Of a stretch of DNA of 64,000 bases, positions 1-8,267 are shown piece after piece; positions within the stretch are counted from its first letter, which is position 1; every line of letters starts with the position of its first letter. The notes below the pieces were generated by a model that had not been told where the DNA came from, did no database searches, and saw only the letters and a program-made list of their open reading frames with translations. The stretch covers positions 372,001 through 436,000 of the forward strand of contig CBDCGS010000011.1 in the NCBI GenBank assembly GCA_965216915.1, read 5' to 3'. Both the position numbers and the translations under genes were made by a program. Origin of the DNA: CBDCGS01 sp965216915 (lineage in GTDB: Bacteria > Pseudomonadota > Alphaproteobacteria > UBA828).

Positions 1-390
1 CTCCGGCAGATGAGTATCTATTCGGCACCGCTCCAGGGACAGATCGCCTACCACGATTTCGAGGGCATCACCGTCTTCGACGACGAGAAGGCGCGCCTGG
101 TCGAGAGCGTTGGCGACAAGCCCTATGTGATCCTGCGCAACCACGGCCTGCTCACGGTCGGCGAGACCGTGCCGGCAGCGCTGTCGCGCATGTGGCGCCT
201 CAACCGGGCGTGCGAGGTGCAGCAGGCGGCCGAAGCCGGCGGCCAGCCCATCATCGCCTTGAGCGAGGACGCATGCGCACGCTCGCGTCAGGCGATCGAC
301 GGCTTCGCGCGCCAAGAGCCAGAAGGCCAACGCCTCTTCGACGCGCTGGTGCGGCGGGTCGACGCGATCGACCCGTCCTACAAGACGTGA
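1..390 (+). CDS. Class II aldolase/adducin-family protein, 5'-truncated
   Basis: C-terminal part of a class II aldolase/adducin-like domain. The frame is open to the window edge, so the true start lies upstream; the ATG at 10 is internal. Visible family features are the IAYHDFEG segment and the RNHGLLTVG motif, which in this fold helps form the metal/substrate site. The end (LVRRVDAIDPSYKT) matches that of the complete paralogue at 4704-5474 (LVRRLDREDASYRR), so the two are related copies. Family members cleave or epimerise sugar-phosphate-type substrates; the substrate here is unknown. It is convergent with the LLM oxidoreductase gene, with a 15-bp gap. Confidence 0.85.
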   Translation, partial: LRQMSIYSAPLQGQIAYHDFEGITVFDDEKARLVESVGDKPYVILRNHGLLTVGETVPAALSRMWRLNRACEVQQAAEAGGQPIIALSEDACARSRQAIDGFARQEPEGQRLFDALVRRVDAIDPSYKT

Positions 391-405
391 GCGTGACCGC
401 TTGGA

Positions 406-1518
406 CTAAGCGGCTTCCTGATCGCCGAGCGCCCGGTTGACGCGGGGCATCACCTCCTCGGCAAGCAGGCGCATCGACTCGAAGAGCTTGGCCTTGTGCG
501 CGTCGTCGAGGCAGTCCGTGGCCGTCGCAAGGATGGTGCCGAAGGGCCCGACCTCCTCGCGGAGCGCGAGGATCTGCTCCGCGACCGAGGCGGGATCGCC
601 CGCGATCGTGAAGTTGGAGCAGGCATATTCCGGCGTGACCGCGTCGTCCGCCATGTCGGGCGTGTCCTTCATGATCGCGTGAAACGCGGCCCGTTTGATG
701 AGAGAGACCAGATAGCCGTAGTAGTGCGCGAATGGGCCGGCGGGATCGCGCACATAGGCCTTCGCAGCAGCGTCGTCCTCCGCGACGAAGAGTGACCGCG
801 CGAGGCGCCAATCCGCCGGAGCCGCCTCGCGGCCCGCCTCATGGCACCCGGCCTCGAAGCCAGCCCAGTGGGTCTTGATGGTGGAGACAGGCACGAAGTT
901 CGCGGAGATCACGCCCCAGCCACGCAGCGCCGCCGCCCGCACGCTCCCCGAGTTCGGGCTCATGGCCGAGGCGACGAGCGGCGGGTGCGGCGTCTGATAG
1001 GGCTTGATCATGCGCCCGACACCGAGATCAGGCCAGTTGTGCTCGCTCAGGCGAACGTTCCAGTATTTGCCGTGGATCTCGTAGGGCGGCTCCGAGGTCC
1101 AAAGCTTCAGCACCGTTTCGATCGATTCGTTTGCCATCTCGCGGCGCACCATGGTGTCGGTCACGCCGAACATCTCGAAGTCGCTGACCAGCCCGCCCGG
1201 ACTGACGCCGAGAATGAGGCGGCCATCGCTCAAATGGTCGAGCAGCGCCGCATGGGCCGCGGTTTGCGCCGGATGGCGCTGCGGCAGGTTCACGACACCG
1301 GTCCCGAGCTTGATCTTGGTGGTGCGCGCGATGAGGTTCGAGAGAAAGATGAAGGGGCAGGAAACCGGCTCGCTCAATGTCGTGTAGTGCTCGCCGACCC
1401 AAAACTCGTCGAAGCCCAGCCGGTCGCAAGCGACGGCGACCTCGACGTCCTCCGCGAGGACAATATGGGTGTCGCGCCGGTGATCGTTGACCGGCATCAT
1501 GAACATGCCGAGCTTCAT
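406..1518 (-). CDS. LLM-class (luciferase-like) flavin-dependent oxidoreductase, paralogue 1
   Basis: A 370-aa TIM-barrel flavin monooxygenase of the bacterial luciferase/limonene monooxygenase type, expected to use reduced flavin and O2. Family features are the MKLGMFMMP start, LGFDEFWVGEHY, GTGVVNLPQRHP and LILGVSPGG. The start was set at the ATG at 1518, because it gives the conserved N-terminus and follows a GGGAG ribosome site; the reading frame extends upstream without conserved sequence. Two close paralogues are at 17813-18916 and 24191-25294, all with the same N-terminal signature. The substrate is unknown. It lies 61 bp downstream of the D-serine dehydratase-like gene and may be cotranscribed with it. 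Confidence 0.9.
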   Translation of the reverse strand: MKLGMFMMPVNDHRRDTHIVLAEDVEVAVACDRLGFDEFWVGEHYTTLSEPVSCPFIFLSNLIARTTKIKLGTGVVNLPQRHPAQTAAHAALLDHLSDGRLILGVSPGGLVSDFEMFGVTDTMVRREMANESIETVLKLWTSEPPYEIHGKYWNVRLSEHNWPDLGVGRMIKPYQTPHPPLVASAMSPNSGSVRAAALRGWGVISANFVPVSTIKTHWAGFEAGCHEAGREAAPADWRLARSLFVAEDDAAAKAYVRDPAGPFAHYYGYLVSLIKRAAFHAIMKDTPDMADDAVTPEYACSNFTIAGDPASVAEQILALREEVGPFGTILATATDCLDDAHKAKLFESMRLLAEEVMPRVNRALGDQEAA

Positions 1519-1579
1519 GGATGGGCTCCCGCGATTCCGCCGGCATGGCACCACAGGTAGGGCGGCCGGCGCAAGGCGC

Positions 1580-2743
1580 TCACCAGCCGGCGCAGCGCTC
1601 CCACCGATCCACCACCGCACGCCCGCCGTCGATGACGTGATAGTGGTCGTAGCCGCCGGCGGTCGCGCAGGCGTGATTGGGCACGATGCGCACGCGGCTG
1701 CCGATCGGATAGGCCTCGAAATCAGCCGCGCCGCTCACCGGCACGAGCCCATGTTCCTGGTTCATGTCGGTGACGCGCAGGCCGGCCAGGCGCCGGCCGT
1801 CGAGATCGGCAAGCCAGCCGAAGCCGACATCGTCGAGGAATTCGCTGGCGCCGGTGTCTTTGCTCAACGCCATGAAACCGGCATCGAGCACAAGGTGGCC
1901 ATGGCCCCGGTGATGCCCGATCACCGTCGCCACGACGGAGAGCGCGATATCCTCGTAGCGGCACGCGCCCAAGGCCATCTGGGTGAGATCGTAGAGCGTG
2001 TAGACGCCGGGGCGCATCTCGGTCACGCCCGCAAGGCTCTCCGCGTGCACCGCTGTCGGTGTCGAGCCGGCGCTCACGACCGGGCAGTCGAAGCCAGCCT
2101 TGCGGAGACGCTCGGCTGCCGCGACAACGCCCGCGCGCTCTTCCTCCGCGATCGCGCGCAGACCGGCCGTATCCGCGCAATGATAGGCCTGGCCGGCATG
2201 GGTCATCACGCCCACAAGCCGGACGCCGGGGCCGCTCAACGCGTGGGCAACGCCGATCAGGCCGTCGGCATCCGGCGCAAGCCCGGAGCGATGCTGCCCG
2301 GTGTCGATCTCGATCAGCACGTCGAAGGCCGCACCCAGCGCGGCGGCGCGCTCGTCTAGCGCCGCGGCGATGGCGGCATCGTCGGTGACCAGCTGCACCC
2401 GCGCCCCCGTCTCCGCTTGAAGCGCCGCCGCCGCTGCGAGCTTATCCGGCACGATCCCGACGCCGTAGAGGATGTCGCGATACCCGGCCGCCGCGAAGTA
2501 GCGCGCCTCGGCGAGCGTCGAGACCGTAATGCCGCCGAAATTTCCATCGGTGGCGAGCGCGGCCACCGGCACCGACTTTGCGGTTTTCACATGCGGGCGA
2601 AGGCGCACGCCGAGCGCCCGCATCCGTGCGGTCATCGCTACCGTGTTGGCGCGCACGATGCCGCGGTCGAGCGCGAGGGCCGGTGTCGGCACATCGGCGA
2701 TGCTCGAACCGCCCGACGTTGCCGAACCGGTTTCGGTGCTCAT
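1580..2743 (-). CDS. D-serine dehydratase-like / D-threonine aldolase-type PLP enzyme (DSD1 family)
   Basis: A 387-aa fold-type III PLP enzyme (alanine racemase-like N-terminal barrel). The RPHVKTAKS segment near residue 50 carries the probable PLP lysine. The C-terminal PNHACATAGGYDHYHV segment supplies the His and Cys that bind zinc in D-serine dehydratases of this family. Likely activity is metal-assisted dehydration or aldol cleavage of a D-beta-hydroxy amino acid (D-serine, D-threonine or a 3-hydroxyaspartate); the sequence does not decide which. It is 11 bp downstream of the persulfide dioxygenase fusion gene on the same strand, so the two may form an operon. Confidence 0.88.
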   Translation of the reverse strand: MSTETGSATSGGSSIADVPTPALALDRGIVRANTVAMTARMRALGVRLRPHVKTAKSVPVAALATDGNFGGITVSTLAEARYFAAAGYRDILYGVGIVPDKLAAAAALQAETGARVQLVTDDAAIAAALDERAAALGAAFDVLIEIDTGQHRSGLAPDADGLIGVAHALSGPGVRLVGVMTHAGQAYHCADTAGLRAIAEEERAGVVAAAERLRKAGFDCPVVSAGSTPTAVHAESLAGVTEMRPGVYTLYDLTQMALGACRYEDIALSVVATVIGHHRGHGHLVLDAGFMALSKDTGASEFLDDVGFGWLADLDGRRLAGLRVTDMNQEHGLVPVSGAADFEAYPIGSRVRIVPNHACATAGGYDHYHVIDGGRAVVDRWERCAGW

Positions 2744-2754
2744 GTCAGCTAAGT

Positions 2755-3795
2755 CTAACCAGGGTCAAGCGGGCCGCCCGCCTCGCGCCACGCCTCGATG
2801 CCGCCGATCAGATGGCAAACATTGGTAAGGCCGTGATCGCGTGAGCTGTCCACCGCCATCGCGGAGCGCTCGCCATAGGCGCAATAGTAGATCACGCGCC
2901 GCCCGGGCTGCGCTGCGATCTCGCGCAACAGGCCGCCGGGACCGATCATGTCGCTGAGCTGCGGATAGGGAGCATGCACCGACCCCGGGATCACGCCCTC
3001 GCGCTCACGCTCGGTCTGCTCGCGCAGGTCGACCAGCACGCAATCGGAGCCGCGGCAGCTGTCGAGCACCTGAGCGGCCGTGAGCGCGCATTCCGGGTGC
3101 GCCTCGTCGCGCTGACCGCGCCCCATCTTCAGGTTGGCCGGCACCGCGACGTCCATCATCTTCGGGTTGGCCAAGTTGAGATTGTCCATGATCTCGGCAT
3201 AGTCCTCCGCCGAGCTCACTTGGAGACGCGGGTTGCAGGCTTTCTCCTCGCCGATCGTGCTGACAGTGTCGCCCTTGTAGTCGTGGCCCGGAAAGACGAG
3301 GGTCTCCTCGGGCAGGCGGAGCAGCTTGTTGAAGAGCGAGTCGTACTGCTCGTGCGCGCTGCCGCCCTGAAAGTCCGTGCGGCCGGTGCCTCGGATGAGC
3401 AGGGTGTCGCCCGTGAACACGCGGTCCTCCATGAGGAAGCTGTAGGATTCCTTGGTGTGGCCGGGCGTGTAGATCGCCTCGAGCTTGATCCCCTCGGCCT
3501 CGATGGTGTCGCCCTCCGCGACCCGCATGGAGACCACGTCGACCGCCGCCTCGCGCCCCATCACGGTGACGCATTTGGTGTGATCGCGAAGCGCCGGCAT
3601 GCCGCTGATGTGATCGGCGTGGATGTGGGTGTCGATCACCTTGACGAGCTGGAGGTCGAGCTCGTCAAGGAGCGTCAAATACCGGTCGACCCGCTCGGCG
3701 ACGGGATCGATGACCAGCGCCTCCCCGCCGCGCCGGCTCGCGATGAGGTAGGTGTAGGTTCCCGAATCGAGGTGATAGAGCTGGCGGAAGATCAT
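2755..3795 (-). CDS. Persulfide dioxygenase-rhodanese fusion (ETHE1-like MBL domain plus sulfurtransferase)
   Basis: A 346-aa two-domain protein. Residues 1 to about 240 are a metallo-beta-lactamase-fold domain of ETHE1 type: DTHIHADHISG and PGHTKES carry the His ligands and FTGDTLL the Asp, with the long FPGHDYKGD segment typical of persulfide dioxygenases. Residues about 245-346 form a rhodanese domain with active-site loop CAYGERS. Such fusions oxidise glutathione persulfide to sulfite and can make thiosulfate from it, detoxifying sulfide in the cytoplasm. The architecture is recognised from known PDO-rhodanese fusions. No sqr gene is adjacent. Confidence 0.9.
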   Translation of the reverse strand: MIFRQLYHLDSGTYTYLIASRRGGEALVIDPVAERVDRYLTLLDELDLQLVKVIDTHIHADHISGMPALRDHTKCVTVMGREAAVDVVSMRVAEGDTIEAEGIKLEAIYTPGHTKESYSFLMEDRVFTGDTLLIRGTGRTDFQGGSAHEQYDSLFNKLLRLPEETLVFPGHDYKGDTVSTIGEEKACNPRLQVSSAEDYAEIMDNLNLANPKMMDVAVPANLKMGRGQRDEAHPECALTAAQVLDSCRGSDCVLVDLREQTEREREGVIPGSVHAPYPQLSDMIGPGGLLREIAAQPGRRVIYYCAYGERSAMAVDSSRDHGLTNVCHLIGGIEAWREAGGPLDPG

Positions 3796-3871
3796 TGGGC
3801 GCCTCCCCGTGTCCGGCTAACCGATCATGGCGCGAGGAAGCCGCTCTTGTCCACGCCCCAGAGCCGCCGGG

Positions 3872-4591
3872 TCACGCCTCCAGAGCGCCGCTCGCGAGCC
3901 ACAGCGCGAGAAAGCGCGCGAGCCAGGCGTGCGCGCCGGCGGCGTGGCGCGCATGCAGCGCGCGTTGCTCGGCAATGGATTGCGCGCCTTCGCGCTGCAA
4001 ATCCTCGGGCGGCGGATCGCGGTCGAGCCAGCGGGTGAGCACGTCATCGTTGACCTCGGGGTGGAATTGGATGCCCCAGGTCGTGCGCCCGTGGCGAAAG
4101 GCCTGGTTCGGGAACCGCTCGCGGCGTGCCAGGTGCTCCGCGCCGGCCGGCAGGGTGAACGCCTCGCCATGGCGATGGGCGACCTGGAGCGGCGCGTCGA
4201 GCGCGAGCGCCGCCGCCGCGCCGTCGACCGGCTCGATCGGGTAGTAGCCGAACTCGTAATAGCCCTCCGGATGGGGCGCGACGCGTGCGCCGAGCGTGCG
4301 CGCGACCATCTGCGCGCCGAGGCAGACGCCGAGCAGCGGCACGCCCGCCGCCATCACCTCCGGCAGCCAATCCAGCTCGGCGCGAATGTAATCGACATGG
4401 TCGTCATTGGCGCTTTGCGGCCCGCCGAAGCTCGCAATCCCCGCATAGTCGGCGACCTGTGACGGAAAAGGCTCGCCCTTGTTGGCCCGCATCACCTTCG
4501 CGGGATAACCCAACGCCTCCACGATGGGCGCGATCTGGCCCGGGTCGCCGTCGGTGACGTGGGTGACGAGCAAGACTGGTTTTTTCGGCAT
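3872..4591 (-). CDS. Class I glutamine amidotransferase-like protein (GMP synthase GATase type)
   Basis: A 239-aa stand-alone class I glutamine amidotransferase domain. The nucleophile is Cys90 in GVCLGAQ, and the His-Glu dyad is in IQFHPEV. No synthetase partner domain is attached or adjacent, as in the GuaA-like GATase families acting on gamma-glutamyl compounds. It opens with PKKPVLLVTHVTDGDPGQ. The - strand start at 4591 is an ATG. The gene is divergent from the complete class II aldolase gene, with about 110 bp of shared spacer. The substrate is not predictable. Confidence 0.85.
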   Translation of the reverse strand: MPKKPVLLVTHVTDGDPGQIAPIVEALGYPAKVMRANKGEPFPSQVADYAGIASFGGPQSANDDHVDYIRAELDWLPEVMAAGVPLLGVCLGAQMVARTLGARVAPHPEGYYEFGYYPIEPVDGAAAALALDAPLQVAHRHGEAFTLPAGAEHLARRERFPNQAFRHGRTTWGIQFHPEVNDDVLTRWLDRDPPPEDLQREGAQSIAEQRALHARHAAGAHAWLARFLALWLASGALEA

Positions 4592-4703
4592 CGGACTCCT
4601 CGGCTCAAGCGCGCAATCTTAGGTCCGGCGGGCCCTGTTCGGAAGCGGTGAGGAGCACCGCGTGCTATCGTCCCCATCGGTGAGAGAGCGAGCGGAGGGC
4701 ACC

Positions 4704-5474
4704 ATGGCGGCGCGCAAGGGAACCACGAAAAAGGCATCGAGGCGCATCTCCAAGGCCGAGAAGGAGGCGCGGATCGCGCTGGCCGCCTGCTACCGCATGT
4801 TCTACCGGCGCGGCATGGACGATCTCATCTACACCCACCTCTCGGTGCGCGTGCCCGACGCGCCCGACCACTATCTCTTCATCGGCTTCGGCGAGCTGTT
4901 CGACGACGTCACCGCCTCGAGCCTGCTCAAGGTCGATATCGACGGCAACAATGTCGGGGCGGCCCCGGGCGCGGTGAACCCGGCCGGGTGGATCGTGCAC
5001 AGCACCGTTTACCGCGCCCAGCCGGCAGCCGAGAGCGTGATGCATCTCCACACGGTGCCGGGCGTCGCGGTTTCGGCCCAGAAGGGCGGGCTCCGGCCGA
5101 TCAACCAGTTCGCCATCACCCACGCCGGCGAGATCGCCTATCACGCCTATGACGGGCCGGGGCTGCGCCCGGCCGAGCAGAAGACGCTGGTGCGCGACCT
5201 CGGCGACAAGCGCATGATGTTCCTCCGCAACCACGGCACCCTCACCTGGGGCCGCTCGATCGCCGAGGCCTTTACGCTGATGCACTATCTGGAGCGCACC
5301 TGCGAGATCCAGATCGCCGCGCAGGCCGGGGGCGCGCTCGTGGTGCCCACAAAACGCGTGGTCGAGCGCACGGTGAAGCAGAAGCAGGGCACGGGCGACG
5401 TCTCGTGGGCGAAGATCGGCTTCGACGCGCTCGTGCGCCGGCTCGACCGCGAGGACGCGAGCTACCGGCGCTAA
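4704..5474 (+). CDS. Class II aldolase/adducin-family protein
   Basis: A 256-aa complete class II aldolase/adducin domain. Motifs include IYTHLSVRVPD, NPAGWIVHSTVY and MHLHTVPG (metal-binding histidines), and FLRNHGTLTWG. The start is the ATG at 4704, which follows GGAGGGCACC; an earlier GTG at 4662 in the same frame adds only a non-conserved leader. A lysine/arginine-rich N-terminus precedes the domain. It is a paralogue of the truncated gene at the left window edge. The DehI-like gene follows after 22 bp on the same strand, so the two are probably an operon. Confidence 0.9.
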   Translation: MAARKGTTKKASRRISKAEKEARIALAACYRMFYRRGMDDLIYTHLSVRVPDAPDHYLFIGFGELFDDVTASSLLKVDIDGNNVGAAPGAVNPAGWIVHSTVYRAQPAAESVMHLHTVPGVAVSAQKGGLRPINQFAITHAGEIAYHAYDGPGLRPAEQKTLVRDLGDKRMMFLRNHGTLTWGRSIAEAFTLMHYLERTCEIQIAAQAGGALVVPTKRVVERTVKQKQGTGDVSWAKIGFDALVRRLDREDASYRR

Positions 5475-5496
5475 GCCGGCGAGCGCGGGCGATGAG

Positions 5497-6378
5497 ATGA
5501 CCGAGCCCACCCTGCCCCGCGCCCTGCCGGCGCCTCTGCCGGCGATCCATCCCGTCCCCGAATATGCCGTCGAGGGCGAGCGCGCGGCGCGCTATGCCGA
5601 TGTCAAGGCCGTGCTCCAGGTGCCGTGGATGGGCGTGGTCACCATGGCCTTCGCGCATTATCCGCAATTTTTCGGCGCGTTGTGGGACGGGCTTAGGCCG
5701 GTTTGCGCGAGCGAAGGCTTCGTCGGCGCGTGCCGCGAGCTCCGCGCCTTCGTCGAGGCGGGCGCGGCGGACCTCGGCGCTCCCGACCGGCGGGCCTGGC
5801 TGGCCGAGGCGGGGTTCGGGGCGTGCGAGATCGACGACATCCGCGCGACCATCGAGGTGTTCTCCCACGGCAACTACCCCTACCTCCTGATCGCGAGCAG
5901 CGCGCGACGCCTTCTCACCGGCCAGGCGATCGGCAGCGACGGCGCCGTCGCGCCCTTCGAGGGCCGGCACGCGCCCGACGTGGCGGCGCCCTTCGTGCTC
6001 ATGGAACGCCACCACGCCGATCCGCCGCTTCGCGCGGTCTACGACGACATCATGGCGACGCTGGGGCTGCCCTTCGTCAACACGGACTACCGCGCGCTTG
6101 GCCGCTGGCCACGCTATTTCGCCCGTGCCTGGGCCGACCTCAAGCCCGTGATCGATGATGACAGGCACGCCGCGCTCGTGGAGGCGACCTACGCCCGGGC
6201 GCTCGCCGCCACGGAGACCCTGGCCGGCGCCCGCGCGATCAAGCCGGACGCGGTGCGCGACGCCGCCGCGCAAGATGCGCCGCTTGAGCAGATCGGCGCG
6301 GTCGTTCAGCTCTTCCACGCCCTGCTGCCGCAGCTCGTGGTGAACGTCGCGTTCTTCCGGGCCCAGCTCAGGGGCTAA
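5497..6378 (+). CDS. DehI-family (2-haloacid dehalogenase type) protein
   Basis: A 293-aa all-helical protein of the DehI (group I haloacid dehalogenase) family. The family's internal duplication is visible: VPWMGVVTMAFAHYPQFFGALWD near residue 43 and LGLPFVNTDYRALGRWPRYFARAW near residue 187 are the two half-repeats. True DehI enzymes hydrolyse D- and L-2-haloacids without a covalent intermediate, using an Asp in the second half; the Asp of VNTDYRAL is a candidate. Many genome members lack tested dehalogenase activity. It follows the class II aldolase gene and overlaps ubiX by 11 bp at the 3' end. Confidence 0.8.
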   Translation: MTEPTLPRALPAPLPAIHPVPEYAVEGERAARYADVKAVLQVPWMGVVTMAFAHYPQFFGALWDGLRPVCASEGFVGACRELRAFVEAGAADLGAPDRRAWLAEAGFGACEIDDIRATIEVFSHGNYPYLLIASSARRLLTGQAIGSDGAVAPFEGRHAPDVAAPFVLMERHHADPPLRAVYDDIMATLGLPFVNTDYRALGRWPRYFARAWADLKPVIDDDRHAALVEATYARALAATETLAGARAIKPDAVRDAAAQDAPLEQIGAVVQLFHALLPQLVVNVAFFRAQLRG

Positions 6379-6961
6379 GCCGCACCACCGAGCGCCGGTT
6401 GAGCGCGCCCTCCCAGCGGGGCGACAGCGCGAGGCGGAGGCCGAGCTGGTCGAGGATGCGGGCGACGATGTGATCGACCATGTCGTCGATCGACTGCGGC
6501 TCGTTGTAGAACGCCGGCACCGGCGGCATGATGCTGACGCCGAGGCGTGCCAGCTTCAGCATGTTCTCGAGGTGGATCGCGCTGAACGGCGCTTCGCGCA
6601 CGGCGAGCACCAGCGGGCGGCGCTCCTTGAGCATCACGTCGGCCGAGCGGTGGATCAGGTTCTCGCTGAAGCCGCAGGCGATCGCGGCCAGCGTGCGCAT
6701 CGAGCAGGGTGCGACCACCATGCCGTCGGGCGCCGAGGAGCCGGACGAGGTCACGGCCGCCTGATCGCCCTGGCTGTGGTGGTGGGTGGCAAGGGCGCGC
6801 ACGGTCTCGATGCCGCGCGCCGTCTCGTGCTCCAGCGTCTGCTGGCCCCACTTGCTGACGATCAGATGACTTTCGACCTCGGCGTCCTTCAACGCCTCGA
6901 GCAGGCGGACGCCGATGATCGCGCCGCTCGCGCCGGTGATGCCAACCACCACGCTCTTCAT
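6368..6961 (-). CDS. ubiX: Flavin prenyltransferase UbiX
   Basis: A 197-aa UbiX/Pad1-family flavoprotein that prenylates FMN to make the cofactor of UbiD decarboxylases. The N-terminal GITGASGAIIGVRLLEAL flavin-binding loop, the MVVAPCSMRTLAAIA segment and the LVLAVREAPFS and LGVSIMPPVPAFYN blocks are all present, and the length is normal. A GGAGG site precedes the ATG. No ubiD-like partner gene lies in the window, so the prenyl-FMN must serve an enzyme encoded elsewhere, for example in ubiquinone synthesis. The 3' end overlaps the convergent DehI-family gene by 11 bp. Confidence 0.93.
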   Translation of the reverse strand: MKSVVVGITGASGAIIGVRLLEALKDAEVESHLIVSKWGQQTLEHETARGIETVRALATHHHSQGDQAAVTSSGSSAPDGMVVAPCSMRTLAAIACGFSENLIHRSADVMLKERRPLVLAVREAPFSAIHLENMLKLARLGVSIMPPVPAFYNEPQSIDDMVDHIVARILDQLGLRLALSPRWEGALNRRSVVRLSP

Positions 6962-7033
6962 GTCATGCCGCCTCCGGGCCGCCCGCGAGACCGCTCATTG
7001 TACACGAGCCGGGCGGTGCCAACGCGCGAACGC

Positions 7034-7690
7034 TTATCGGGACGCAGCCTCTTTGAGCGCGTCGAGCACCTCCTCCGGGTCGGCGCGGCGGGTGTGGTCG
7101 GCATCGACGAAGGCCTTGAGCACCGTGCCGCCCTTGCCGATCACGAAGGTCGCCGGGATCGGCAGGGTGTGCGAGACGTCGCCATTGGAGGCCTCGAGAT
7201 CGATCCCGAAACGGTTCTTGTAGATGTCATTGACCTCGTCCGGCACGCGGAAGGTCAACCCGAAGGCGTCCGCAACGCGGTTGCCCTCATCGCTCAGCAC
7301 GTCGAAGGCAATCTCGTTCTTCTCCTGGGTGGAGAGCGAGTTATCGGGCGTCTCCGGCGTGATCGCGACCAGCTTGGCGCCGAGCGCCTCGATCTCGGGC
7401 AAGCGATCCTGCAACGCCTTGAGCTCGAGGTTGCAATAGGGGCACCAGCCGCCCCGGTAAAACGAGACGACCGCCGGACCATCACTCCAAAGCTCATCGG
7501 AGGCCACCGAGGAGCCCGTCGCATTGGGCAGCGAGAACTGCGGCGCGGCGCCACCCTCCTCCACGCTCTGCTCAGCGATGCCGGAGTCGATCAGCGTCTT
7601 GGTGGCGGCCAGCATGACCTCCAGCGCGTCGGCTGGAATGCGCTCCTTGGAGGCCCGTCGCATGTCGTCGAGTTGTTCGGTCAAGCTCAT
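7034..7690 (-). CDS. AhpC/TSA-type peroxiredoxin-like protein
   Basis: A 218-aa thioredoxin-fold protein. Residues about 48-200 form an AhpC/TSA domain with Cys83 and Cys86 in FYRGGWCPYCNLEL, so the redox centre is a CxxC instead of the single peroxidatic Cys of classic AhpC. A helical region of about 45 residues precedes it. It probably reduces peroxides or disulfides in the cytoplasm; no signal peptide is seen. GGGAGA precedes the ATG. It is 72 bp upstream of ubiX on the same strand. Confidence 0.88.
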   Translation of the reverse strand: MSLTEQLDDMRRASKERIPADALEVMLAATKTLIDSGIAEQSVEEGGAAPQFSLPNATGSSVASDELWSDGPAVVSFYRGGWCPYCNLELKALQDRLPEIEALGAKLVAITPETPDNSLSTQEKNEIAFDVLSDEGNRVADAFGLTFRVPDEVNDIYKNRFGIDLEASNGDVSHTLPIPATFVIGKGGTVLKAFVDADHTRRADPEEVLDALKEAASR

Positions 7691-7722
7691 GGTTTTCTCC
7701 CGTCCGGTTGCAACGACCGGCG

Positions 7723-8190
7723 CTAGATCGGCTGGTCAGCGATGGTTGGCGTGGTGAGAACGCAGCCCGTGATCAGCCAACCGGCTTCGGGCGCTTCCGC
7801 CAGCGTGTAGGTCGCAATCACCGCCGTGCCGTCCTCGCCGACGATGTAGACCTGCTGAACATACTCATCCCCGTGCCCGACCGAGTCTCGAAACTCGACA
7901 AAGCCGGACCGGTAGACCGGCCGGTATTGCGCGCGCACCATGCGCATGAAGCTCTCGGGCGAGGGAAAGAGGGCCTTGATGCCGGGCGCGGCGAACGCAT
8001 AGGCACCAAGCGCGTCGTCACGCCGGAAGGCCTCGAGCTGCGCCGTGATGACCGCGCGCACCGCCGCGCCGGCCGCATCGGCCGTGGCGTCGTCGGCGCG
8101 CGCAGGCGCCGCCGCGCTCGCCAGCGTGACCGCGAGCGCCAAGCAAACGACCGCGAAGAGGGCCCGGAGGTCTCTGCGAAACCAATCCAT
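7723..8190 (-). CDS. Secreted DUF4864-domain protein
   Basis: About 155 aa starting at the ATG at 8190; GTG and TTG codons just upstream are possible alternatives. The N-terminus (FRRDLRALFAVVCLALAVTL, ending in AARAD-like residues near 35) is a clear signal peptide, so the protein is periplasmic. The rest fits DUF4864: VRAVITAQLEAFRRDD, AFAAPGIKALFPSPESFMRMVR and YRPVYRSGFVEF. The fold resembles small NTF2-like or SnoaL-like domains. The function is unknown. It is divergent from the CoA-transferase pair, with about 77 bp between starts. Confidence 0.8.
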   Translation of the reverse strand: MDWFRRDLRALFAVVCLALAVTLASAAAPARADDATADAAGAAVRAVITAQLEAFRRDDALGAYAFAAPGIKALFPSPESFMRMVRAQYRPVYRSGFVEFRDSVGHGDEYVQQVYIVGEDGTAVIATYTLAEAPEAGWLITGCVLTTPTIADQPI

Positions 8191-8267
8191 CACCCGCAAT
8201 ATAGGTGTGCGCGGCCCGCCATCGAGTCACAATCGCGTGGCCGCGGCCGTGCTAGAGTGTGCGCACC

